From NCBI GenBank assembly GCA_034722175.1, contig JAYENR010000218.1, forward strand, positions 1 through 31,272: DNA of 31,272 nt, in the 5' to 3' direction. This document shows positions 1 through 7,010 of this stretch, piece after piece. A program made the translations under genes and the position numbers. This stretch comes from Thiomicrorhabdus sp034722175. Its GTDB lineage: Bacteria > Pseudomonadota > Gammaproteobacteria > Thiomicrospirales > Thiomicrospiraceae. The notes beneath the pieces are model-generated. The model searched no databases, was not told the origin of the DNA, and saw only the letters and a list, made by a program, of their open reading frames with translations. The number at the start of each line of letters is the position of its first letter. Positions within the stretch are counted from its first letter, which is position 1.

Positions 1-297
1 CTGCTGAAAAGCAGGCAGAATTTCTGTTGTGGTTATGCGAAATTGTTGGTGCAGATTCCAATTAAGATTATTGGCCTGCAAAGCCTGATCAATCTGTGGA
101 CCAGCCCCCATTACTAAAACAATCTTAATGCCTAAGTTGTGCAATAAGCCGACATCTTGAGTCAGTTGTTTACGGGTCTCTTCAGATTGCAGAATTTCAC
201 CGGGCAAATGAATAACAAACGTTTTTCCACGGTGCTGTTCAATATAACGAGATGATTGTCTTAAGCTGGTAATGAATTCAAGTTCTGATTGCTGCAT
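1..297 (-). CDS. argA: N-acetylglutamate synthase, N-terminal part (gene runs off the window)
   Basis: First enzyme of arginine biosynthesis, acetylating glutamate with acetyl-CoA in the cytoplasm. I translated 99 codons on the minus strand from an ATG at 297. The protein begins MQQSELEFITSLRQSSRYIE, continues with HRGKTFVIHLPGEIL, and has GLLHNLGIKIVLVMGAGPQI further on. This matches the start of the amino-acid-kinase-like domain of gammaproteobacterial ArgA, whose E. coli counterpart has HRGKTFVIMLGGE and GLLHSLGI at the same places. The kinase-like domain is incomplete and the C-terminal GNAT acetyltransferase domain lies outside the window. No strong Shine-Dalgarno precedes the ATG, but the start agrees with the family's usual N-terminus. 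The gene diverges from ilvD across about 240 bp. Confidence 0.85.
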   Translation of the reverse strand, partial: MQQSELEFITSLRQSSRYIEQHRGKTFVIHLPGEILQSEETRKQLTQDVGLLHNLGIKIVLVMGAGPQIDQALQANNLNWNLHQQFRITTTEILPAFQQ

Positions 298-490
298 GCA
301 AGTAAACGCCAATAAGGGTAAAAGTTCAGTTTTTATGCTTTGTTTAAGGCTTGAAAAGTTAGATCTAGAGATCGGCAACTATTTTTAATGGCAAACATTC
401 AGAATTTTTGTATAAAAAAACAAGCTGTTTTTAGCCTTAAAAGCCATAGATATGCGAAAATAAAGCAAAATAATTTTTACAAGTATAACA

Positions 491-520
491 GCCAAGCAAT
501 GATTGTTGAATCATTGCGGC
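491..520 (+). promoter_or_regulatory. Hairpin in the ilvD 5' leader, next to the ribosome binding site
   Basis: A perfect 9-bp inverted repeat, GCAATGATT / AATCATTGC with loop GTTG (496-517), is extended by a GCC/GGC pair across a 2-nt bulge (491-520). It ends five bases before the AAGGAG ribosome binding site (526-531) of ilvD. No T-run follows, so it is not an intrinsic terminator. It could affect translation initiation or mRNA stability, or be a DNA-level operator. The rest of 298-490 between argA and ilvD is A+T-rich. I see no branched-chain-codon-rich leader peptide and no other clear element there. Confidence 0.5.
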
Positions 521-537
521 GTCTTAAGGAGTTTTTA

Positions 538-2394
538 ATGCCACAGTATCGTTCAAGAACTAGTACCCACGGTCGTAACATGGCAGGAGCACGTGCTTTA
601 TGGCGTGCAACCGGAATGGAATCACAAGATTTTGGTAAGCCAATCATTGCGGTAGCAAACTCATTTACACAATTTGTTCCTGGTCATGTGCACTTAAAAG
701 ACATGGGACAGTTAGTTGCAAAAGTCATTGAAGAAAATGGTGGTGTAGCTAAAGAATTTAATACGATTGCTGTGGATGATGGGATTGCAATGGGGCATGA
801 CGGAATGTTGTACTCACTGCCATCTCGTGACTTGATTGCGGATTCGGTTGAGTACATGTGTAATGCACACTGTGCAGATGCGCTAGTTTGTATCTCTAAT
901 TGCGACAAAATCACCCCAGGAATGATGATGGCTGCTATGCGCCTAAATATTCCAACCATCTTTGTAACGGGTGGGCCTATGGAATCCGGTAAAACGGTTC
1001 TAGGTGGTGTCAATATTAAGTTAGATTTAGTTGATGCCATGGTGATGGCAGCGGATGATACTTGCTCGGATTCGGATGTTGAAGACGTAGAAATTTCAGC
1101 TTGTCCAACCTGTGGTTCTTGCTCTGGGATGTTTACTGCTAACTCAATGAACTGTTTAGCCGAAGCGCTAGGAATGGCTCTGCCTGGTAACGGGACGACT
1201 TTGGCAACCCATGCTGATCGCAAACACCTGTTTGAAGAAGCGGGGCGCAGAATTGTAGAAATTACCAAACAGTATTATGAACAGGATGATGCTTCTGTAC
1301 TACCACGTTCGATTGCGACATATGAAGCCTTTGAAAATGCAATGGCATTAGATGTTGCGATGGGTGGTTCAACTAATACGGTATTACACTTGTTGGCGAT
1401 TGCTCGTGAAGCAGAGGTGAAGTTTACAATGTCGGATATGGATCATATCTCACGTAAAGTACCCTGTTTAGTTAAGGTCGCTCCAAACTCTAAAGAGTAC
1501 CATATGGAAGATGTCCACCGTGCAGGTGGAATTATGAGAATTCTGGGTGAATTAGAGCGTGGGGGATTAATTAATACTGATGTCTCAACTGTACACGCCT
1601 CTACAATGGGGGCAGCGCTTGATCTATGGGATATTAGTCGTAACGAAGATGAAGCGGTTCATACCTTCTTTAGAGCGGCACCTGGTAATGTCCGTACCAC
1701 TCAGGCATTCAGCCAAAGCAAACGTTGGAAAACCGTTGATATTGATCCAGTTGCTGGTTGTGTCCGTGATATAGAACATGCTTATACTCAAGAGGGTGGT
1801 TTAGCGGTACTATACGGTAACATCGCTTTAGATGGTTGTATTGTTAAGACTGCTGGCGTAGATGAATCAATCTTTAAATTTAGTGGTCCAGCAAAAATCT
1901 TTGAAAGTCAGGATGCCGCAGTTGCGGGTATTTTGAATGATGAGGTTGTTGCGGGCGATGTGGTTATTATCCGTTATGAAGGGCCAAAAGGTGGGCCGGG
2001 CATGCAAGAGATGTTGTACCCAACCAGTTACCTAAAATCGAAAGGTTTAGGTAAAGATTGTGCCTTGTTAACGGATGGACGTTTTTCTGGTGGGACTTCA
2101 GGTCTATCTATTGGGCATGCTTCTCCTGAAGCGGCCGAAGGCGGAAACATTGGTTTGGTTGAAGCGGGGGATATCGTTAAAATCGATATTCCTAATCGTA
2201 CCATCAATGTTCAGTTAACTGATGAGGAGTTGGCGGAAAGACGTCAAACAATGGTGTCAAAAGGGCGTGATGCTTGGAAGCCTGTTGAAGACCGTCCACG
2301 TAAGGTAAGTGCAGCATTGCGTGCTTACGCAGCAATGACAACAAGTGCAGCATTTGGTGCGGTACGAAATGTTGATCAAATCGAACATAAATAG
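538..2394 (+). CDS. ilvD: Dihydroxy-acid dehydratase
   Basis: Dehydrates 2,3-dihydroxy-isovalerate and 2,3-dihydroxy-3-methylvalerate in valine, isoleucine and leucine synthesis; cytoplasmic Fe-S enzyme. The 618-residue product has the usual family length and opens MPQYRSRTSTHGRNMAGARA, nearly identical to E. coli IlvD. Both IlvD/Edd signatures are visible: NCDKITPGMMMA with cluster cysteine near residue 122, and CPTCGSCSGMFTANSMNCL near residue 195. The frame is open upstream to an ATG at 388, but AAGGAG at 526-531, six bases before the ATG at 538, and the family N-terminus fix the start at 538. The TerB-like gene follows after 14 bp and is probably co-transcribed. Fe-S clusters of this family are commonly oxygen- and superoxide-sensitive. 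Confidence 0.97.
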   Translation: MPQYRSRTSTHGRNMAGARALWRATGMESQDFGKPIIAVANSFTQFVPGHVHLKDMGQLVAKVIEENGGVAKEFNTIAVDDGIAMGHDGMLYSLPSRDLIADSVEYMCNAHCADALVCISNCDKITPGMMMAAMRLNIPTIFVTGGPMESGKTVLGGVNIKLDLVDAMVMAADDTCSDSDVEDVEISACPTCGSCSGMFTANSMNCLAEALGMALPGNGTTLATHADRKHLFEEAGRRIVEITKQYYEQDDASVLPRSIATYEAFENAMALDVAMGGSTNTVLHLLAIAREAEVKFTMSDMDHISRKVPCLVKVAPNSKEYHMEDVHRAGGIMRILGELERGGLINTDVSTVHASTMGAALDLWDISRNEDEAVHTFFRAAPGNVRTTQAFSQSKRWKTVDIDPVAGCVRDIEHAYTQEGGLAVLYGNIALDGCIVKTAGVDESIFKFSGPAKIFESQDAAVAGILNDEVVAGDVVIIRYEGPKGGPGMQEMLYPTSYLKSKGLGKDCALLTDGRFSGGTSGLSIGHASPEAAEGGNIGLVEAGDIVKIDIPNRTINVQLTDEELAERRQTMVSKGRDAWKPVEDRPRKVSAALRAYAAMTTSAAFGAVRNVDQIEHK

Positions 2395-2408
2395 TAGGGG
2401 TGTATAAA

Positions 2409-2810
2409 ATGTTTTCTGATCGTTTAACTCAAGAGCAGCGTGAAGTTGTGTTCGATTTGGCTGCACATATTGCAGCGGCGGATAATGATATCTCTGATGA
2501 GGAGGTTCAGTATCTTAAAGATTTCAGTTCCGCTTATGGTATTGAATATAATTTAGATAAGTGTGATATCAGTATTGACGACTTGATTATGAAACTGAAT
2601 ACGACAGAGTCTCGTATTATTGTTTTACAGGAGATTATTAAGATCTCTTATAAAGATGGACACTTTGGAAAAGAAGAGCAGGATAAGGTCTTTATGATTG
2701 CTCAGAAGATGGGGTTGAATGATCCAGAGTTATTGATGCGTATTGAAAGGTGGGTAAGAGCTGGCTTTGATTGGATTTATGAAGGTGAGCAAATGCTTGA
2801 CCAAGATTAA
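2409..2810 (+). CDS. TerB-like (tellurite-resistance TerB family) cytoplasmic protein
   Basis: Small acidic protein of 133 residues, all-helical in appearance, with no signal peptide or membrane segment. The N-terminal half has the TerB/DjlA-like signature LAAHIAAADNDISDEEVQYL (residues 17-36). Its Asp/Glu cluster D25-x-D27-x2-D30-E31 resembles the acidic metal-binding motif of TerB domains, and a second helical repeat contains DGHFGKEEQDKV. The ATG at 2409 has AGGGG (2396-2400) eight bases upstream; the GTG at 2400 would overlap that site and is less likely. It lies 14 bp after ilvD and before a strong terminator, so it is probably the last gene of an ilvD unit. TerB-domain proteins are usually linked to metal or stress responses. 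The function here is unknown, and the link to ilvD may be only positional. Confidence 0.75.
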   Translation: MFSDRLTQEQREVVFDLAAHIAAADNDISDEEVQYLKDFSSAYGIEYNLDKCDISIDDLIMKLNTTESRIIVLQEIIKISYKDGHFGKEEQDKVFMIAQKMGLNDPELLMRIERWVRAGFDWIYEGEQMLDQD

Positions 2811-2835
2811 ATACTTTCTTGTAGTTTTCTTTATG

Positions 2836-2859
2836 AAACCGGCAGCTGCCGGTTTTTTT
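2836..2859 (+). terminator. Rho-independent terminator after the TerB-like gene
   Basis: A 20-bp palindrome (AAACCGGCAG / CTGCCGGTTT, 2836-2855) runs into a T-tract (TTTTTTT to 2859), 26 bp after the stop codon. It ends the ilvD/TerB-like transcript. Confidence 0.9.
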
Positions 2860-2908
2860 ATGCCGACAAAAAAGTGCAGGATATGAGACGACTGGTTTAT
2901 TACGGGTA

Positions 2909-2934
2909 TAAAAAAACCCAGACTAAGCTGGGTT
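2909..2934 (-). terminator. Rho-independent terminator of the sox operon
   Basis: On the minus strand AACCCAG-CTTAGT-CTGGGTT (stem arms 2928-2934 and 2915-2921) is followed by a run of T (A-run 2910-2916 on the plus strand). It lies about 20 bp beyond the soxA stop and ends soxXYZA. Confidence 0.9.
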
Positions 2935-2954
2935 CCTATTAGGTTGTGGCAATT

Positions 2955-3785
2955 TTATTTGCGGTAACCTGGGCCGTTAATCTCTAGACCATTAGACATA
3001 TATGCCTGGAAGAATTCTAGGTTACGGTACTCTTTACTTTGCGCTTTAAACGGTTTAGCACGCATGTTCTTGTGACATCCACCATAACGACGGTGTAATG
3101 TACCCAAGTTCTGCCATTTAGCACGGAATACTGGGAAGTGCGTTGTGTGACCTAAGTTTGGAGACAGTAAGTCTGCACGTGCATAACGTCCAGCATTGTA
3201 GGTGTGACATTCCGCACATGAAAGACTGAATTGACCCGTTGGGTTAACATAGATGTCACGCCCTTCGTTAAAGGCTTTTTTGGCACCTTCAGATTCAATC
3301 TTAACGTTGACCTTTTCACCACGTGAGTTATAAGCAAGATAAGCACTTACTTGAGCAAGCGTACCTTTTTTCCACTTGTATGGCTTGAGACCAGCGTCTG
3401 TACGACATTTGTTGATCGAACCTTCTAAGGTTACGACTTCTTGCGAAGCTTCGTCAAAATACGGGTATTTTGGACGAATCTTGCTAACGTCAGATCCGAA
3501 ACACTTCTCAAAAACCGCTTGGTCTTTGTTCCATGCTGCTTCACCAGCGTCAATAGAATCTAGATAAGGAGGAAATTCTTCAGCTGCTTCCCACTGGGCT
3601 TTTGCATCTGCAGAATAAATGTAACCACCATCCTTGTACTCGTTAAAATCAATTTTTGGACTTTTTGCTTTGAAAAAATCAACCATTTGTTGGCGATCAG
3701 TTTCTGGGTCCACAGTTGTTGCCATTGATGAAGTGGCAGCTACTGAAACACCTAATGTTAAGGCGATTAGTAGTGTCTTTTTCAT
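2955..3785 (-). CDS. soxA: Sulfur oxidation protein SoxA, single-haem type
   Basis: Periplasmic c-type cytochrome subunit of the SoxXA L-cysteine S-thiosulfotransferase, which joins thiosulfate to the SoxY cysteine. The protein has 276 residues with a Sec signal peptide ending near ATSSMA (residue 22). One haem site is present, CAECH at 190-194. The N-terminal haem site of diheme SoxA is missing, but two cysteines (C95 and C127) sit where a structural disulfide is expected. C237 in RRYGGCHKNMR matches the active-site cysteine/haem ligand that carries the persulfide. The ATG at 3785 has GGAGG about six bases upstream. It is the last gene of soxXYZA, separated from soxZ by a 98-bp gap with a strong hairpin. 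Confidence 0.93.
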   Translation of the reverse strand: MKKTLLIALTLGVSVAATSSMATTVDPETDRQQMVDFFKAKSPKIDFNEYKDGGYIYSADAKAQWEAAEEFPPYLDSIDAGEAAWNKDQAVFEKCFGSDVSKIRPKYPYFDEASQEVVTLEGSINKCRTDAGLKPYKWKKGTLAQVSAYLAYNSRGEKVNVKIESEGAKKAFNEGRDIYVNPTGQFSLSCAECHTYNAGRYARADLLSPNLGHTTHFPVFRAKWQNLGTLHRRYGGCHKNMRAKPFKAQSKEYRNLEFFQAYMSNGLEINGPGYRK

Positions 3786-3840
3786 TCCAATCCTCCGTCC
3801 GAGAGCTCTGTTATTTCTTTTATATTATTATTGTATGGGT

Positions 3841-3868
3841 TGTACCCATTGCCTTAGCAATGGGTACA
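3841..3868 (-). promoter_or_regulatory. Strong stem-loop between soxZ and soxA
   Basis: A perfect 12-bp inverted repeat, TGTACCCATTGC / GCAATGGGTACA, with a 4-nt loop (CTTA on the plus strand) starts about 15 bases after the soxZ stop. The minus-strand sequence beyond it (ACCCATACAATAATAATA) has no T-run, so it is unlikely to stop transcription fully. Stem-loops at this kind of position often protect the upstream mRNA from 3' exonucleases or mark a processing site, so it may allow more SoxYZ than SoxA. That role is inference. Confidence 0.7.
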
Positions 3869-3883
3869 GATGTCGCACTTAAA

Positions 3884-4195
3884 TTATTTTAATTTAAGAG
3901 ATGCTTCACCAGCTGCACCAGTGTTGTCAGTTAAAGATAGTTTAACTTCATCACCAGAGTTAGCATTTACTTTAATAGCCATGTATGGGTTTGCAGAAAC
4001 CGCACCAGACCATTGTGAGTCTACAGCTGCAGCACCGTTTACAGTTACAGTAACTGTGTCGATGAACTTAGCAGGGAATGGTTTACCAGTTTTTTTGTTC
4101 ATACGAACACCTGATTCCATAGGGTGCTTGATTAGCGCTTTAACTTCTGCAACGCCGCCTTTTGATTTTCCACGCATTCTGATTTTGATAGCCAT
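3884..4195 (-). CDS. soxZ: Thiosulfate oxidation carrier complex protein SoxZ
   Basis: SoxZ pairs with SoxY as the periplasmic carrier to which sulfur intermediates are bound during thiosulfate oxidation. The 103-residue protein opens MAIKIRMRGKSKGGVAEVKA, then has LIKHPMESGVRMNKKTGKPF, which is highly characteristic of SoxZ, and an all-beta Ig-like pattern to the end. It has no signal peptide, as expected, because SoxZ is exported with Tat-borne SoxY. AAGGAA lies five bases before the ATG. The order soxX-soxY-soxZ-soxA supports the call. Confidence 0.95.
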   Translation of the reverse strand: MAIKIRMRGKSKGGVAEVKALIKHPMESGVRMNKKTGKPFPAKFIDTVTVTVNGAAAVDSQWSGAVSANPYMAIKVNANSGDEVKLSLTDNTGAAGEASLKLK

Positions 4196-4257
4196 GTTAT
4201 TTCCTTTTAATAATTATTCAGTGTGAGTTGTTATAAACGTAAGTTTAAACAGTGGGA

Positions 4258-4725
4258 TTAACCACCACAACCACCGATAGTTACTTTAACTTCTTGTTCA
4301 GCTTTGAATAGTTTTCCACCAGCTTTAACAACGGCAATAACATTCATTGTTTCACCCATTTTGATACGAGTAGAAGCGTAACCAATTGCAGAACCAGCAA
4401 ATGCATAAGTACAAACTAATGGAATTGGGTTTTTGCTTGCTAGGATAGCAATTGATTCAACACCAGACATTGCAGTAGCGTCAACAGTAACAGGTGTTAC
4501 CGCACCGTTTTCAGCGATAGCTGGAGCTTTAAGCTTGATGTCACCAGATGCAGCAGTTGCAGATGAACCAAATACACCGTTTAGTGCGTCATCAGTGCTC
4601 TTAGCGCTGAATGCAGCTTTGTTCCACTCAGCTAATACTGTGCTAGGTGTTAGAAGACCAGCGTTTACAGCTACAGCTGCCGCGCCAGTTGCTAGGGTAC
4701 CTTTAAGGAAAGATCTACGTTTCAT
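4258..4725 (-). CDS. soxY: Thiosulfate oxidation carrier protein SoxY
   Basis: Sulfur-carrier subunit. The cysteine of the flexible C-terminal arm holds the sulfane and sulfonate intermediates that SoxXA, SoxB and SoxCD act on. In this 155-residue protein the C-terminus reads VTIGGCGG, the conserved carrier motif, with the cysteine third from the end. The N-terminus has a twin-arginine signal, KRRSFLKG (residues 2-9), a hydrophobic Ala-rich stretch and a likely cleavage near TVLA-EW (about residue 32). The middle is the Ig-like SoxY domain with LVCTYAFAGSAIGY. GGGAG lies about 11 bases before the ATG. soxZ follows after 62 bp, so the partners are adjacent. Confidence 0.96.
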   Translation of the reverse strand: MKRRSFLKGTLATGAAAVAVNAGLLTPSTVLAEWNKAAFSAKSTDDALNGVFGSSATAASGDIKLKAPAIAENGAVTPVTVDATAMSGVESIAILASKNPIPLVCTYAFAGSAIGYASTRIKMGETMNVIAVVKAGGKLFKAEQEVKVTIGGCGG

Positions 4726-4766
4726 AAGGTTTTAAACTCCCGGTTAAGGTTTATATAAAATTAAAA

Positions 4767-5138
4767 TTACAGTGTATACATATAATCAACAATTTTGCTG
4801 ATCTCTGCATCTGTAAGAATTCCATGCTGTCCAAATGGAGGCATCATGCTGTTTGGAACAGTCTGAGTTTCAGGCGTGCCCCAAATTTTGTCAACTAACT
4901 TTTGTCTATCTGGGTAGCGCATTTTCATTGCAATCAATGCCGGACCAATGTTCCCAGGCATTGCACCGTCACCAGCCATATGGCAAGCTAGACAGTTACC
5001 TTTAGAACGACTGAAAGCGAGTTTTTTACCTTCTTCTACTGAAGAGGCACCGTTAGCTGCAGCATTTGCTGTAACAGGCGATACCAACACAGCGGATGAG
5101 ATCGCTAAAGCCGTTAACAATTTCTTCATGTTTACCAT
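4767..5138 (-). CDS. soxX: Sulfur oxidation c-type cytochrome SoxX
   Basis: Monohaem cytochrome subunit of periplasmic SoxXA that accepts electrons when thiosulfate is coupled to SoxY. The 123-residue protein has a Sec signal (MKKLLTALAISSAVLVSP, cleavage near ANA, residue 26), one haem site CLACH (49-53), and MMPPFG (98-103) supplying the Met axial ligand; FGQHGILTDAEISKIVDYMY is typical of SoxX. Two starts are possible: MVN-MKK from the ATG at 5138, or MKK from 5129. AGGAGG at 5150-5145 is six bases from the 5138 ATG, so the first is preferred. It is the promoter-proximal gene of soxXYZA. soxB and soxCD are not in the window. Confidence 0.94.
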   Translation of the reverse strand: MVNMKKLLTALAISSAVLVSPVTANAAANGASSVEEGKKLAFSRSKGNCLACHMAGDGAMPGNIGPALIAMKMRYPDRQKLVDKIWGTPETQTVPNSMMPPFGQHGILTDAEISKIVDYMYTL

Positions 5139-5176
5139 TATTCTCCTCCTAAAGAGTCATTCATTTTCCCATTTTA

Positions 5177-5206
5177 TATATAGTTTGGGATTTTTGTACT
5201 GAACAA
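5177..5206 (-). promoter_or_regulatory. Candidate promoter of soxXYZA
   Basis: On the minus strand TTGTTC (5206-5201) is separated by 18 bases from TATATA (5182-5177), followed by TAAAAT, about 40 bp upstream of the soxX start. It is a plausible sigma70-type promoter, but the -35 is imperfect. I saw no sigma54 -24/-12 element. The remaining 5207-5324 up to the bepA stop is A+T-rich with nothing else I can name. Confidence 0.35.
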
Positions 5207-5324
5207 GTTTTGCTCTTGATGCCTAAGCTTACTGTCTAAAAATTTAAACGCAAGTTTTTTGGGGTGAATTCGTAACAGTATTATTTAATCGTGGGTTAAA
5301 AAAATTTATGGCTAGATTTCGATT

Positions 5325-6767
5325 TTATTCTTTCGCATCTTCTTTCAATAACTTGGAGAGTTTTTCTTCCATATGTTCTATTCTAATTTTGATTGGGGAG
5401 TTTTTCTCACCAATGCTTGTTTTGGCCTTTTGTATGTGAATTGCTGCACGCTTAATATTACCAATTTCATATTGTGCAAGCGCTAAATTAAGATATGAAT
5501 AAGCCGTATTATTTTGATTTTTGTAGAGCTTACTCAGGAGTGTGTAGATTGAGTGTTTATACTCTAACCTTTGAATGCTTTCTTCTAAAAGAGCAATAGC
5601 TGCTTTGTCTCTGTTTTCTGATACGAGTAGCAGGGCATACCTTATAACTATGCTTTCATTGGTCGGAAACAGCTCTACTGAAAAGGCATGCGATTTTTTC
5701 GTGTTCGATGTGTCTTTTGTATTGTTCTCTTTTGTTAGTCGCTCTAATAGAAGTGCATGGTAGAGAAATTGTTGGGGATTATTTTTGACCAGGCCTGATA
5801 AGCATGACCCCATATTCAGAGGTTCTTTTTGATCGCTGACCTGTTTTAGGCTTTCTCGATAACAAGTGACAGCTTCAACATTGTTGATAGGGTTTGTACT
5901 CGCTTTAGGGGTATAGAGTTTATTTACTCTTTCTTGTATCAGTTGTAGAGAGGTATTGTCTTGAAAGTTTTTATTCACGGCCAAAGACAAGGCTCTTTCT
6001 TGCGCTTTCGCGAGTCGATTCTCTGTTAATGGGTGTGTTCGTAGGATTTCTGGTGCACTTAATCCATAATGTTGATAGGCACTTGCAAGCTTTTCAAAAA
6101 AATCAGGCATGGCGTGCGGGTTGTAGCCACTTTTGTGTAGGTAGCTGATCCCGGCATGATCGGCTTCATATTCATGCAGTCTCGAATATTTAAGCTGTTG
6201 TTGGATCTGTAGAGCATTAGCACTGAGTAGCGCAGCCATGCCAGCGTTAGTATCCTGTGTGCCTATCAATATGGCTGCAATCATGGATGCTATTTGAGGC
6301 AAGGTGGATTCTGATTGTAAAATGAGTCTTCTATATAGGTGGTCTTGAGTGACGTGAGCAATCTCATGTGCAATGACAGAGGCCAGTTCATCTTCCGTTG
6401 TCACGGATTGAATAAGTCCAGTATGAATCCCGATTACGCCATTAGGGCCGGCAAAGGCGTTGATGTCCGGATTATTGATGACATAAAATCGGAATGACTT
6501 TGTATTATCAGTATGTTGCGCGATTTTATGACCTAGGCTACGGATATATTGATTAATTTCTGGATCTTGAACAACATCATATTGAGTGTGTAAGTGGTTA
6601 GTGAATTCTCGACCTAGCTCTTTTTGCAATTCAAGGGAGTAATCATTGAAGTTATTAACCGTATTTGCTTGAACTGCGCCTACCGTTAAACATGCGTGAA
6701 TAAGAAACACACTGTTCAAAAGTATGTGCTTAGTGAGAAAACTTCTTTTTATTATGCTAATGGTCAT
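5325..6767 (-). CDS. bepA: BepA-like M48 family metalloprotease with TPR region
   Basis: Periplasmic zinc protease/chaperone likely involved in outer-membrane protein and LptD quality control, as for BepA (YfgC). The 480-residue protein has an N-terminal signal (hydrophobic about 12-33, cleavage near VQA). The M48 domain contains HEIAH (134-138), the two His ligands plus catalytic Glu, and the third ligand E201 in HEYEADHAG. A THPLTENR motif with H245 matches the regulatory histidine-loop region of BepA. Residues after about 280 are helical and TPR-like (YRESLKQV..., LNLALAQYEIGNIKRAAIHI). It is divergent from galU and convergent with nothing nearby. No obvious ribosome binding site precedes the ATG at 6767, so the start is less certain than the domain call. 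Confidence 0.85.
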   Translation of the reverse strand: MTISIIKRSFLTKHILLNSVFLIHACLTVGAVQANTVNNFNDYSLELQKELGREFTNHLHTQYDVVQDPEINQYIRSLGHKIAQHTDNTKSFRFYVINNPDINAFAGPNGVIGIHTGLIQSVTTEDELASVIAHEIAHVTQDHLYRRLILQSESTLPQIASMIAAILIGTQDTNAGMAALLSANALQIQQQLKYSRLHEYEADHAGISYLHKSGYNPHAMPDFFEKLASAYQHYGLSAPEILRTHPLTENRLAKAQERALSLAVNKNFQDNTSLQLIQERVNKLYTPKASTNPINNVEAVTCYRESLKQVSDQKEPLNMGSCLSGLVKNNPQQFLYHALLLERLTKENNTKDTSNTKKSHAFSVELFPTNESIVIRYALLLVSENRDKAAIALLEESIQRLEYKHSIYTLLSKLYKNQNNTAYSYLNLALAQYEIGNIKRAAIHIQKAKTSIGEKNSPIKIRIEHMEEKLSKLLKEDAKE

Positions 6768-7010
6768 TGGGTTTTTAAGTGTTTTTGAGTATCATGCTGA
6801 GTAGCTTTCCACAAAGTCGTGGGCCTAATTTACACTTGTGTAGTTGTAATTCGATAAAATTTGTCAAGTAGTCAGTCTTTTGATATTTCTTATAGATCTA
6901 AAACAGTTCTAGGTTTTTAGATTAGTACTCGATAGTCATTTAAGTTTAACCTAACTATACAATATTATATTTATTATCTATTTATTCGTTTTTAAATTAA
7001 GAGAGAGCAG
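6768..7010. other. A+T-rich divergent intergenic region bepA/galU
   Basis: These 243 bp separate divergent genes and should hold both promoters. The plus strand has TTGTCA followed 17 bases later by TATTTC, and a TATACAATATTATATTT stretch nearer galU, but no single -35/-10 pair stands out. I see no ORF, strong hairpin or repeat. Confidence 0.4.

Noticed and set aside
388..537. N-terminal extension of ilvD by 50 residues, or a leader peptide
   Set aside because: The extension does not match the IlvD N-terminus, a strong ribosome binding site marks 538, and the peptide is not rich in Ile, Val or Leu codons.
684..1268. Long minus-strand ORF opposite ilvD
   Set aside because: No recognisable motif and fully overlapped by a certain gene; a codon-bias shadow.
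3870..4226. Plus-strand ORF opposite soxZ (and similar ones opposite soxY, 4433-4735)
   Set aside because: Antisense to well-supported sox genes, no ribosome binding site or family match.
5139..5324. Sigma54 promoter for the sox operon
   Set aside because: No GG-N10-GC pair at -24/-12 was found upstream of soxX.
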